49,895 nt of DNA from positions 6,573 through 56,467 of the forward strand of contig NZ_JADMJK010000028.1 in assembly GCF_018780625.1 (NCBI RefSeq), written 5' to 3'. This DNA is from Polaromonas sp. (GTDB lineage: Bacteria > Pseudomonadota > Gammaproteobacteria > Burkholderiales > Burkholderiaceae_C). This document shows, one piece after another, positions 23,199 to 31,399 of this stretch. Positions within the stretch are counted from its first letter, which is position 1. The number at the start of each line of letters is the position of its first letter. A program made the translations under genes and the position numbers. The notes under the pieces are model-generated. The model ran no database searches, was not told the DNA's origin, and saw nothing but the letters and a program-made list of their open reading frames with translations.

Positions 23199-24011
23199 TC
23201 AGGCCGCAAGCCCCTTGCTCGCCATGTAGGCCGCCAGCAAGAACAACAGGCAGGCAAACACCCGCTTGAGTTGCTTGACGTCGAGCTTGTGGGCCGCCTT
23301 GGCACCGAACGGTGCAAAGATCACGCTGGTCACGGCGATCAGCACCAGCGCTGGCAGGTAAAGGTAGCCAAAACTGCCAACTGGCACGCCCTGCAGGTTC
23401 CAGCCCGCATAGATATAGCCGATGGTGCCGGCCAGCGCAATCGGGAATCCCAATGCGGCCGAGGTTGCCACGGCCGTGTGGATGGCGACGTTGCACCAGG
23501 CCATGAAGGGCACTGAAATAAACCCGCCACCGGCGCCCACCAGCGCCGACAGCGTGCCAATCACCGTGCCCGCGCCAATCATGCCACCGCCCTGCGGCAA
23601 TTGCCGGGAGGGCTTGGGCTTCTTGTCGATGAACATCTGCAGCGCCGAATAGCTGACAAAAACGGCGAAGACGAGCGCGAGCGACTTGGTCGACAGCAGC
23701 TTGGCGATCTGGGCGCCGAGCAGCGAACCCACTACGATGCCCGGCGCCAGCAGCTTGACGACGTCCCAGCGCACCGCGCCGCGCTTGTGGTGCGCGCGCA
23801 CCGACGACAGCGACGTGAACAAAATGGTGGCCAGCGAGGTGGCGACCGCCATCTTGACGACATAGTCGGCCGGAAAGCCTTTTGCAGTCCCGATAAAGGT
23901 CAGCGCTGGCACCAGCACCATGCCGCCGCCTATGCCCAGCAAGCCGGCAAGAAAACCGCTGATGCAGCCCATGACGAGCAACTCAACGATCAGGACAGGG
24001 TCAATGTTCAT
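23199..24011 (-). CDS. TauE/SafE-family anion permease
   Basis: 270 residues, about eight hydrophobic segments in two related halves, the TauE/SafE (DUF81) layout. Diagnostic stretches are GFLAGLLGIGGGMVLVPALTFIG near the N-terminus and its second-half counterpart IGTLSALVGAGGGFISVPFMAWCNV. The family exports or imports sulfite, sulfoacetate and other organosulfur anions or carboxylates. The ATG at 24011 lies two bases after the gamma-glutamyltransferase stop, so they are co-expressed. With the Bug receptor gene first in the unit, this permease could be its membrane partner or could expel sulfite released from an imported compound; both are inference. Confidence 0.9.
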   Translation of the reverse strand: MNIDPVLIVELLVMGCISGFLAGLLGIGGGMVLVPALTFIGTAKGFPADYVVKMAVATSLATILFTSLSSVRAHHKRGAVRWDVVKLLAPGIVVGSLLGAQIAKLLSTKSLALVFAVFVSYSALQMFIDKKPKPSRQLPQGGGMIGAGTVIGTLSALVGAGGGFISVPFMAWCNVAIHTAVATSAALGFPIALAGTIGYIYAGWNLQGVPVGSFGYLYLPALVLIAVTSVIFAPFGAKAAHKLDVKQLKRVFACLLFLLAAYMASKGLAA

Positions 24012-24013
24012 GA

Positions 24014-25618
24014 TCAAAATGCCACCGCCTGGCCATCCTTGCGCGGGTCGGAGCCTGCGATGTAGGCATCGCCGCGCTTGAGCACCAGCTGCGCGCCGCC
24101 AAAGGCGAACACGCCATTGCCGCGCTCGACGGTGACGTCATGCCCGCGCGCAACGAGTTCACTGACCACGCCGGCATCAAAGCCCGGCTCGACCGCCACC
24201 TTCAGGCCGCCGGTCACGCGCCAGCGCGGTGCATCGGCCGCCGCCTGCGGATTCTGTCCGTAGTGCAGCACCCGCAAGGCCATTTGCAGATGGCCTTGTG
24301 ACTGCATCGGCCCGCCCATGACGCCAAAAGCCATTTGCGGCGTGCCATCGGCATGCATGGCAAACGCCGGAATGATGGTGTGTGAAGGACGCTTGGAGGG
24401 CCCAACCTGGTTGGCATGCCCCTGCTCCAGCGAAAAGCCAAAGCCCCGGTTCTGCATGCTGATGCCGGTGCCGGGCACCACGATGCCCGAGCCAAAGCCC
24501 ATGTAGTTGGACTGGATGAAGGAGACCATCATCCCGGAGGCATCGGCCGCCGCAATGTAGACCGTGCCGCCCTGCTTGGGCGCGCCGTGGCCGGGGTCGC
24601 CGGCCCGGTTGCGGTCAATCAGTTGGGCGCGCTCGGCCAGGTAGGCCGGGTCCAGCAGTGCGGCGGGCGTGACCTGCATCGCATCGATGTCGGCGTTGTA
24701 CCTGTGCAGGTCGGCCAGCGCGAACTTCATCGCCTCGATCTGCAGGTGCACGGTGTCGACGTGGTCGAGCGGCTGGTTGCCGATGCCCAGGGCCTCCAGC
24801 ATGCCCAGCGCCATCAGCGTGGCAATGCCCTGCCCGTTGGGCGGCAACTCGTGCACCACGGAGCCGGCGAAGGGCTGCGACAGTGTGCCGCACCAGTCGG
24901 CGCTGTGGGCTGCCAGGTCGTCCTCGGTCATCACGCCGCCATTTTCCCGGGCATGCGCAGCCATGCGACTGGCCAGCGCGCCGCGGTAAAACGCCTCGCC
25001 ATGGCTGTCGGCAATGGCTTCGAGCGTGCTCGCATGGGCTTCACTGCGAAACAGCTCGCCTGCAAACGGCGCGCGGCCGCCAGGCAAAAAGCATTCGGCA
25101 AAGCCGGGCTGGTCGCCCAGGCGCACGCCGCCCATGGCCCACAAATGGGCAATGATGGGCGACACCGGAAAGCCGTTGCGCGCGTAGCCAATGGCGGGCA
25201 CGGCCAGGTCGGCAAACGGCAGGCGGCCGAAGCGGCGGGACAGCGCGCTCCAGGCGGACACCGCGCCGGGCACGGTGATGGCGTCCCAGCCCTTGTCGGG
25301 CATCACGCTGTGGCCGGCAAAGCGGTCGGCCGACCAGGCTGCCGGGGAGCGGCCGGAAGCGTTCAGGCCGTGCAGTTCCTTGCCGTCCCAGACAATCGCA
25401 AAGCCATCGCTGCCCAGGCCGCAGCCGGTTGGCTCGACGACTGTCAGCGCCATCGCCGTGGCAATGGCGGCGTCCACCGCGTTGCCGCCGGCCAGCAGCA
25501 TGCGCAGGCCGGCCTGTGCGGCCAGTGGCTGCGAGGTGCTGACCACGTTGCGCCCCATCACGGCAGAGCGGGCCGACGGATAGGGGTTTGTGAAATCGAG
25601 GGGGGATGAAGTGGGCAT
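24014..25618 (-). CDS. Gamma-glutamyltransferase-family (Ntn) enzyme, apparently cytoplasmic
   Basis: 534 residues of the self-cleaving GGT family. The probable nucleophile and processing site is Thr352 in PKQGGTVYIAAADASGMMVSFIQSNYMGFGSGIVVPGTG. Upstream is GGNAVDAAIATAMALTVVEPTGCGLGSDGFAIVWDG, which normally carries the substrate-carboxylate binding region. The family end is GVMGGPMQSQGHLQMALRVLHYGQNPQAAADAPRW. There is no signal peptide (MPTSSPLDFTNPYPSARSAVMGRN), unlike E. coli Ggt, which points to the cytoplasmic GGT-like branch that includes acylases. It lies 11 bp after a Bug receptor gene and 2 bp before a TauE permease gene. Substrate could be a gamma-glutamyl or acyl-amide compound. 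Confidence 0.9.
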   Translation of the reverse strand: MPTSSPLDFTNPYPSARSAVMGRNVVSTSQPLAAQAGLRMLLAGGNAVDAAIATAMALTVVEPTGCGLGSDGFAIVWDGKELHGLNASGRSPAAWSADRFAGHSVMPDKGWDAITVPGAVSAWSALSRRFGRLPFADLAVPAIGYARNGFPVSPIIAHLWAMGGVRLGDQPGFAECFLPGGRAPFAGELFRSEAHASTLEAIADSHGEAFYRGALASRMAAHARENGGVMTEDDLAAHSADWCGTLSQPFAGSVVHELPPNGQGIATLMALGMLEALGIGNQPLDHVDTVHLQIEAMKFALADLHRYNADIDAMQVTPAALLDPAYLAERAQLIDRNRAGDPGHGAPKQGGTVYIAAADASGMMVSFIQSNYMGFGSGIVVPGTGISMQNRGFGFSLEQGHANQVGPSKRPSHTIIPAFAMHADGTPQMAFGVMGGPMQSQGHLQMALRVLHYGQNPQAAADAPRWRVTGGLKVAVEPGFDAGVVSELVARGHDVTVERGNGVFAFGGAQLVLKRGDAYIAGSDPRKDGQAVAF

Positions 25619-25629
25619 GGGTGCGCCTT

Positions 25630-26610
25630 TTATTGAATGGTGATCTTGCGGTCGCGAATAATGCGCGCCCAGCGCTGGCTGTCGGCAGACACCATCGCAG
25701 CGAACTGTGCGGGCGAGCCCGTGGGCGCGGCTTCAACGCCCAGCTTGGCCAGGCTTTCCACCACGTCAGGGGCGTGGGCTGCTTTCTCGAACGCGTCATG
25801 CACGCGCGCCACCAGGTCCGCGTTCATGCCGCGCGGCGCATAAAGCCCAAACCAGGTCACGGACGAGAAACCGGGCAGACCGGCCTCGGCAACGGTCGGC
25901 AACTCGGGCGCCAGGGCCGAACGTTTTTCACCCGTGACAGCCAGCGCCCGGAGGCGGCCGCTCTTGACATGCGGCATGCCGGACGGAATCGCATCGATCA
26001 ACACATGCACCGCGCCTGAAATGACGTCAGGAATGGCCAGTGCCGTGCCTTTGTAAGGCACATGGGTCATGAAAATTCCGGCCTGGGCCTTGAAGGCTTC
26101 GGTCGTCAGGTGCACGATAGTGCCGTTGCCGCTGCTGGCGTAGTTAAGCTGGCCGGGATGTTTTTTGGCATGGGTGATCAGTTCGGCCACCGTTTTGACG
26201 GGCAGCGACTGCGTCACCAGCACCACGCTCGCGGCGTCGGCCAGGTGCGCAACCGGCGTGAAGTCCTTCAGGGGATCGTAGGGCAGCTTGGGCATCAGGT
26301 GCGGCGAAATGGCATGGGTACTGCTGGTGGTCAGCAGCAGGGTGTAGCCATCGGGCGCCGCCTTGGCCGCCTCAGCCGAACCAATGGTGCCGCCCGCGCC
26401 GGCCTTGTTGTCAACGATGATCTGCTGACCAATGTCCCGGGACACGCGCTGGGCAATCACCCGTGCCACGAGGTCGGTGGCGCCGCCAGACGGAAAAGGA
26501 ACGACAAGGCGCACAGGCCGCTCGGGCCAGGCTTGGGCCTGGCTGGCTGCAGATGCGGCGATGAGCGCGGCAGCGCCCAGCATGCGGAGGCCGTTAGGTA
26601 GAAAACGCAT
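25630..26610 (-). CDS. Bug/TctC-type periplasmic solute receptor
   Basis: 326 residues. Signal peptide MRFLPNGLRMLGAAALIAASAASQAQA is followed by WPERPVRLVVPFPSGGATDLVARVIAQ (the ligand loop), VDNKAGAGGTIGSAEAAKAAPDGYTLLLTTSSTHAI, PGQLNYASSGNGT and MPHVKSGRLRALAVTG. All are standard Bug marks. A TTGGGAAA-type site precedes the ATG; a longer start at 26637 lacks one. No tctA or tctB is nearby: it is an orphan receptor, as is common in Burkholderiales. It is co-directional with and 11 bp from a GGT-family gene, implying the ligand is a substrate of that enzyme. Confidence 0.93.
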   Translation of the reverse strand: MRFLPNGLRMLGAAALIAASAASQAQAWPERPVRLVVPFPSGGATDLVARVIAQRVSRDIGQQIIVDNKAGAGGTIGSAEAAKAAPDGYTLLLTTSSTHAISPHLMPKLPYDPLKDFTPVAHLADAASVVLVTQSLPVKTVAELITHAKKHPGQLNYASSGNGTIVHLTTEAFKAQAGIFMTHVPYKGTALAIPDVISGAVHVLIDAIPSGMPHVKSGRLRALAVTGEKRSALAPELPTVAEAGLPGFSSVTWFGLYAPRGMNADLVARVHDAFEKAAHAPDVVESLAKLGVEAAPTGSPAQFAAMVSADSQRWARIIRDRKITIQ

Positions 26611-26697
26611 GTAAATTTCCCTTGGTTGGTGAGGCACGCGATGCCCGCAGTGTCGCCCGAGAATTCAGGTCTGGACGCATCATAGAAAGACTTGCGC

Positions 26698-26744
26698 CTT
26701 ATCACAATAAGAGAATACGCAATATTTCTTTGCCAAAACGGCAA
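26698..26744. promoter_or_regulatory. Two small dyads, candidate LysR binding sites
   Basis: CTTAT-CACA-ATAAG (26698-26711) and TTGCC-AAAAC-GGCAA (26730-26744) lie in the AT-rich gap between the LysR gene and the Bug receptor gene. The second contains the T-N11-A spacing of LysR boxes. Position 90-130 bp before the receptor start fits an activator site. The short arms make the call tentative. Confidence 0.4.
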
Positions 26745-26801
26745 ACCTGAAAATTCAGTATTCCCTGGAGGCCGGATTGCTGATCGGGCAGCGGTGCGGC
26801 G

Positions 26802-27758
26802 TCATGGCGCCAAGCCTGCATTCGGCGCAGGCTCGCCCGACAGATGTTGCTTTAAATAGCCGAGAAAGGACTGCACCGCTTGCGGCAGGCTGCGGCCGGC
26901 CAGCGTTTGCACCTCGATGTAGCGCAAGCCCATGCCGCGATCGCGGATAGGAATCGCCACCAGCACACCAGCCGCCACCAGGTGCCGCACCGACACCTCG
27001 CCGGAGATGGAGATGCCGCCGCCATGCACGACGAAGTTGTGCAGCGTGGTCATGTTGTTGCTGGTCAGCACGGCCTCCATCAGCAATTGCTGGCGGCTGC
27101 ACTCCACGTCGATCATCTGGCGCACCGTGGTGTCCGGCGCGGGCAGCGCCACCGGATACGCGCTCATGCTGGCCAGCGTGACCGACCGGGACCTGGCCAG
27201 CGGATGGTCGTGGCGCATCAGTGCCAGCACGGGCGCCGGTTGGCGGTACTCAACCTTGATCTCCTTGTCGGGGGCGCGGCTGAACTTCAGTCCGATGTCC
27301 ACATCACCGTCGCGCACACGCGCCGCCACCTGGGCGGGTGGCTCGACGTTGAGCTCAAACACGATGCCTTCGTTCTGCACCCTGAAGGCGACAATCAGCG
27401 GCGGCAGGAACTCGTTGGCAAAACCCTCCGAGGCGGCAATGCGCACCTTGCCCGAGCGCAGGCCCTGCAGGGCCATGATTTCCTTCACCGCCCTTTCGGC
27501 ATCCAGGCTGGCCCGGCGCGCGTGCGTGGCCAGTATCTCGCCAGCCGCGTTCAGCACCATGCCGCGCGGATGCCGCTCAAAGAGCGGCGTGCCCAGCGCC
27601 TGCTCAAGCCCGGTAATCTGGCGACTGATGGCCGAAGCCGCCACATGAAGCCGTTCCGACGCCTCCGTCAGGGAGCCGCAGCGGGCCACCTCGAAGAAAT
27701 AGCGCAGCGCCGTTTCCTGCAGGTGGCGCGCCCGAATGTCCGCCCCGGAAAGGCTCAT
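26802..27758 (-). CDS. LysR-family transcriptional regulator
   Basis: 318 residues. The N-terminal helix-turn-helix region is LRYFFEVARCGSLTEASERLHVAASAISRQITGLEQALGTPLFERHPRGMVLNAAGE (about 18-75). The effector domain begins with GKVRIAASEGFANEFLPPLIVAFRVQNEGIVFEL. The gene lies upstream of, and on the same strand as, the Bug-GGT-TauE unit, with 190 bp between. That is an unusual layout for LysR regulators, which mostly face their targets. It is the best candidate local regulator of those three genes, sensing perhaps the imported ligand. No partner is divergent from it. Confidence 0.92.
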   Translation of the reverse strand: MSLSGADIRARHLQETALRYFFEVARCGSLTEASERLHVAASAISRQITGLEQALGTPLFERHPRGMVLNAAGEILATHARRASLDAERAVKEIMALQGLRSGKVRIAASEGFANEFLPPLIVAFRVQNEGIVFELNVEPPAQVAARVRDGDVDIGLKFSRAPDKEIKVEYRQPAPVLALMRHDHPLARSRSVTLASMSAYPVALPAPDTTVRQMIDVECSRQQLLMEAVLTSNNMTTLHNFVVHGGGISISGEVSVRHLVAAGVLVAIPIRDRGMGLRYIEVQTLAGRSLPQAVQSFLGYLKQHLSGEPAPNAGLAP

Positions 27759-27888
27759 GGTTGTCCTTGATCGTTATGGATTCGGCAACTATAAGCACAG
27801 CGCCGCAGGTGATCTGCCGGGCGATCTGAAAACTGCCGTGATCCAGGGAATATTTAGCCAATTCCAGGCCGCTCGCCGGGAATCTTTT

Positions 27889-27950
27889 TGCTATTAAAAA
27901 AGCAGCTTACACCCCTTGCAGGACGGGGGCTATGGCTACTATTCACTCAA
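27889..27950. repeat. Dispersed intergenic hairpin repeat, copy 2
   Basis: TGCTATTAAAAAAGCAGCT (27889-27907) is followed by about 22 bases and the conserved GGGGGCTATGGCTACTATTCACTCAA-type tail. It has the same order and lengths as the copy at 9539-9599. Its end overlaps the stop codon of ntrC, so it may serve as that operon's terminator region. Confidence 0.55.
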
Positions 27951-29478
27951 GATTTAGTTCCTGGATCTTGCGTGTGATGGTGTTGCGCCCAATGCCCAGT
28001 TTCTGGGCGGCCTCGATGCGGCGGCCGCGCGTGTTGAGCAGCGCGGTCTGGATCAGCCTGGACTCGAAGCGGCGGGTCAACACGTCCCACACGTCCGTGC
28101 GACCCGTGGCCAGCAGGGCCTGGGCCTCGGCCTCCAGCCCGCTTTCCCAGTTTGGCGCGCTGTGGTCAAGCCCGTCCAGGGGCAGATAAGCGGCGCCGGC
28201 CATAGCGGCGTCCGCCTGGGGCGCATCGCTTGCGCTTTCCTGCGGAGCAGTCCACTCGGGCTTGACGGCCTCCGTTTTGTCGGCTGGCGCCACGGCTTTG
28301 GCCACGCCGGGCATGGCGCTCAGCACCTCGGGCGGCAGGTCTTTGGGCTCGATCACCTGCGAAGGCGCCATCACGGTCAGCCAGTGGCAGATGTTTTCGA
28401 GCTGGCGCACATTGCCCGGAAAGCTGAAATTACTGAGCTGCTGCAAGGCTGCGTCGGAGATGCGCTTTGAATCAACGCCCAGCTGCTTGGCGCTTTGCTG
28501 CAAGAAATGCCGCGTCAGCATGAACACGTCTTCTCGCCGCTCGCGCAAGGCAGGCAGGCGCAGGCGAATCACGTTGAGGCGGTGGTACAGGTCTTCACGA
28601 AAGCCGCCTTCCTTGACGCGCTGCTCCAGATCCTGGTGTGTGGCGGCAATCACGCGCACGTTGGTCTTGACGGCGCTATGGCCGCCCACCCGGTAGAAAT
28701 GACCGTCGCTGAGCACCCGCAGCAAACGCGTTTGCAGGTCAAACGGCATGTCGCCGATTTCATCGAGAAACAGCGTACCGCCATCGGCCTGCTCAAAGCG
28801 GCCGCGCCGCATGGTCTGGGCGCCGGTGAAGGCGCCGCGCTCATGGCCAAACAGCTCGCTCTCCAGCAGGTCTTTTGGAATGGCGGCGGTATTGATGGCG
28901 ACAAAAGGCCCGTTGGCGCGCGGCGAATGCTTGTGCAGCGCGCGCGCCACCAGCTCCTTGCCCGAACCTGATTCGCCGGTGATCATCACGGTCACCATGC
29001 TTTGGCTCAAGCGGCCAATAGCCCGAAACACGTCCTGCATGGCCGGAGCCTGGCCCAGCATTTCCGGCGCGGCTGCCATGCGCTCCTCGGCCACTTCCTC
29101 GCGCTGGCTTTCCTCGACGGCGCGGCGGATCAACTCGATCGCCTTGGGCAGGTCAAACGGCTTGGGCAGGTACTCGAACGCGCCGCCCTGAAAGGCCGAC
29201 ACCGCACTGTCCAGATCGGAGAACGCGGTCATGATGATGACCGGCAGGCCGGGCAGCTTGAGATGGACTTTTTCGAGCAGTTCCAGGCCAGAGCCGCCCG
29301 GCATGCGGATGTCGCTGACCAGGATTTGCGGCCCCTCGTCCTCGCCCGCGTCTTCCAGCGCGGCCAGCACCTCGCGGGGGTTGGTGAAACTGCGCGTGGG
29401 CAGGCCTTCCCGCAGCAGTGCCTTTTCCAGAACAAACCGGATGGACTGGTCATCATCAACAATCCAGATCGGTTTCAT
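27943..29478 (-). CDS. ntrC: Nitrogen regulation response regulator NtrC (sigma-54 activator)
   Basis: 511 residues in three parts. The receiver domain (1-120) has acid residues in IWIVDDDQS and the phospho-acceptor Asp56 in LVSDIRMPGG. The AAA+ domain (about 140-380) carries [11 protein letters not shown] (Walker A), the sigma-54 contact GAFTGA in HERGAFTGAQTM, and [11 protein letters not shown] (Walker B). A Fis-type helix-turn-helix ends the protein (RRIEAAQKLGIGRNTITRKIQELNLE). I prefer ATG 29478 over 29487 because AAGGG lies 9 bases before the former and directly abuts the latter. It follows ntrB by 59 bp and presumably controls glnA nearby through its enhancer at 33001-33050. Confidence 0.96.
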   Translation of the reverse strand: MKPIWIVDDDQSIRFVLEKALLREGLPTRSFTNPREVLAALEDAGEDEGPQILVSDIRMPGGSGLELLEKVHLKLPGLPVIIMTAFSDLDSAVSAFQGGAFEYLPKPFDLPKAIELIRRAVEESQREEVAEERMAAAPEMLGQAPAMQDVFRAIGRLSQSMVTVMITGESGSGKELVARALHKHSPRANGPFVAINTAAIPKDLLESELFGHERGAFTGAQTMRRGRFEQADGGTLFLDEIGDMPFDLQTRLLRVLSDGHFYRVGGHSAVKTNVRVIAATHQDLEQRVKEGGFREDLYHRLNVIRLRLPALRERREDVFMLTRHFLQQSAKQLGVDSKRISDAALQQLSNFSFPGNVRQLENICHWLTVMAPSQVIEPKDLPPEVLSAMPGVAKAVAPADKTEAVKPEWTAPQESASDAPQADAAMAGAAYLPLDGLDHSAPNWESGLEAEAQALLATGRTDVWDVLTRRFESRLIQTALLNTRGRRIEAAQKLGIGRNTITRKIQELNLE

Positions 29479-29537
29479 GCTTGTCATCCCTTGGGTCTAT
29501 CCGTTATTTTCAAAATGAAAAACAACAGACCTCAAGC

Positions 29538-30638
29538 TTAAGGCAGTGGTATCAGCAGCTTGAAATCTGTTCGGCCTGGCCTGCTCTCGCACTCAATCAA
29601 ACCGTGGTGTTGCTGAACAAAGGTTTGCGCCAATGTCAGCCCCAGCCCCGACCCGCCTTCACGCCCTGATACCAGGGGATAGAAAATCCGGTCTTTGATG
29701 GAGTCCGGCACGCCCGGTCCATTGTCAACCACATGCAATTCCAGTGCCAGGCGATAGCGCTGCTTGCCAAAAGTTACTTGCCGGGCAATCCGTGTCTTGA
29801 AGGTGATCTGCGCATCCCCGGCGGCCATGCGCTCCGCCAGCGCCTGCGCCGCGTTGTGGGTGATGTTCAGCACCGCCTGGATCAGTTGCTCACGGTCGCC
29901 GCGAAAATCGGGAATCGAGGTGTCGTAGTCCCGCGTCAGCTGCAGACCCTTGGGAAACTCGGCCAGTACCAGCAAGCGCACCCGCTCGCACACTTCATGG
30001 ATGTTCACATCCCCTACGAGGTGCGGACGGCGGTGCGGTGCCAGCAGACGGTCCACCAGGGTTTGCAGTCGATCAGCCTCGTGGATGATGACCTGGGTGT
30101 ACTCGCTCAGGTCCTTGTCGATTTCCATCTGCAGCAACTGCGCCGCGCCGCGAATGCCGCCCAGGGGGTTTTTGATCTCGTGCGCCAGGTTTCGGATCAG
30201 CTCCTTGTTGGCCTGAGCCTGATCCATCAGGCGCTCCTCGCGCTCTTGTTTGGCCTGCTGCTCCAGCGGCAGCAATTCCACAATCGCTTCGCCGGGCTGA
30301 TCGGTCTGCGCCACCACCACATGGACGGGCAGGGGTTCATGGTTGACCCGCCTGAGCCACGCGTCATAGCGCAGGGCGGCAAACTCGTTGCTGCACGCAC
30401 CTTCGAGCGCATTTTGAAGAATCTGGGGTTCCGTGAAGCACTCGGGCAGTTGCGAGCCTTCAATGGTGCGCCGGGAAATGCCTAGCGCGTCTTCCAGCGC
30501 CGCGTTGGCAAACACAACGGTGCCGTCGGTTCGCACCACCGCCACCAACGTGGCCAGCAGGTCAAACGATTGAAACCGGGGCGGCCCGGAGGTCGCAAGG
30601 GGGATGTCTGAAACGGCAGAAAAATAAGGCTTGATCAA
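29538..30638 (-). CDS. ntrB: Nitrogen-sensing histidine kinase NtrB
   Basis: 366 residues. A PAS domain (about 22-130: LLATLVAVVRTDGTVVFANAALEDALGISRRTIEGS) precedes the H-box NLAHEIKNPLGGIRGAAQLL with the phosphorylated His. The ATPase domain follows with N-box LNITHNAAQAL, G1 VVDNGPGVPDSIKDRIFYPLVSGREGGSGLGLTLAQ and a terminal FKLLIPLP. No membrane segment: it is the cytoplasmic kinase/phosphatase controlled by PII. The start is TTG at 30638. Upstream codons in frame run to a stop within six codons and contain no ATG or GTG, so the rare start is effectively forced. Confidence 0.96.
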   Translation of the reverse strand: MIKPYFSAVSDIPLATSGPPRFQSFDLLATLVAVVRTDGTVVFANAALEDALGISRRTIEGSQLPECFTEPQILQNALEGACSNEFAALRYDAWLRRVNHEPLPVHVVVAQTDQPGEAIVELLPLEQQAKQEREERLMDQAQANKELIRNLAHEIKNPLGGIRGAAQLLQMEIDKDLSEYTQVIIHEADRLQTLVDRLLAPHRRPHLVGDVNIHEVCERVRLLVLAEFPKGLQLTRDYDTSIPDFRGDREQLIQAVLNITHNAAQALAERMAAGDAQITFKTRIARQVTFGKQRYRLALELHVVDNGPGVPDSIKDRIFYPLVSGREGGSGLGLTLAQTFVQQHHGLIECESRPGRTDFKLLIPLP

Positions 30639-30686
30639 GTCGTCTATTTTGGCTCAGAAGCGGCCGCCGCACAGCCCAGCCAGCGC

Positions 30687-31202
30687 CTAATTTGAAGCCG
30701 GCAAACGAGAAATCTCGCGCTTGAGGCCAGTAATATCGCTTTGGGTGCGCGCAATGCCTTCCTTGAGTTCGGCCACGCGGTCCAGGTAACGCTGGTAATT
30801 TCGCCCTTCGATGCCCTGCTTTTCGGGCTCGCCATTGTTGTATTCCTTGAGTTGCTCGGCCAGCCTGGCCTCGGACTTTTTCAGCTCTGCCTCAAGAATG
30901 AGGCGCGAGTCGCTGTCGCGGGCACGCTGCTCTGGGTTGCCGTCGTTGCGTGGCCTGGCCACGGCCGAGGCTGGCGCTGCGCGGACAACAGAGGCTCTGG
31001 GAACCGGCGTGGGCTGCACCACCGTAACATTGCCCCCTGACACCTGCTTGCAGTTGCGGATCTGGGCGTCCTTGACGTTGTTGATGTATTCCGGCGTCCC
31101 GCCGCTGGCGTCGACGCAGCGATAAATCTGCTGCGCCCAGACAGTGCTTCCCGCGCTTGCCAGCAGCAAGGAAAAAGCGGGCAACAGTAGGGTGTGTTTC
31201 AT
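30687..31202 (-). CDS. Secreted DUF4124-domain protein
   Basis: 171 residues. Signal peptide MKHTLLLPAFSLLLASAGSTVWAQ precedes a DUF4124 core, QIYRCVDASGGTPEYINN, whose Cys pairs with the later Cys in IRNCKQVSGG. The C-terminal half is charged and likely coiled coil (RLILEAELKKSEARLAEQLKEYNNGEPEKQ ... YLDRVAELKEGIARTQSDITGLKREISRL). The domain is widespread in beta- and gamma-proteobacterial envelope proteins and has no known activity. The ATG at 31202 is chosen for the signal peptide; the longer frame has no ribosome site. It lies between glnA and ntrB on the same strand but after a terminator, so it probably has its own promoter. Confidence 0.85.
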   Translation of the reverse strand: MKHTLLLPAFSLLLASAGSTVWAQQIYRCVDASGGTPEYINNVKDAQIRNCKQVSGGNVTVVQPTPVPRASVVRAAPASAVARPRNDGNPEQRARDSDSRLILEAELKKSEARLAEQLKEYNNGEPEKQGIEGRNYQRYLDRVAELKEGIARTQSDITGLKREISRLPASN

Positions 31203-31313
31203 AGGGAACTCCGGGTGCCCGCAAGCAAATGATGGGCGCACAAGCGCAAATGCCGCCCAGCATGCGGCTAAGCGGCAAGTGTACAAAGCCGGCAAGGAAA
31301 TAATGCCGTATAA

Positions 31314-31347
31314 CCATAAAAAAAGGACGGCATTGGCCGTCCTTTTT
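31314..31347 (-). terminator. Intrinsic terminator after glnA
   Basis: A 10-bp stem AAAAGGACGG / CCGTCCTTTT (31321-31330 with 31337-31346) has a 6-base loop. On the minus strand it is followed by a run of T (31314-31320 plus the stem end). It lies 50 bp past the glnA stop, and with its A/T flanks can act in both directions. Confidence 0.88.
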
Positions 31348-31399
31348 AACCCTGAGCTGCAGAAAACCCGCCGATGGCGGGAAAACGCAGCGCCCTGAT

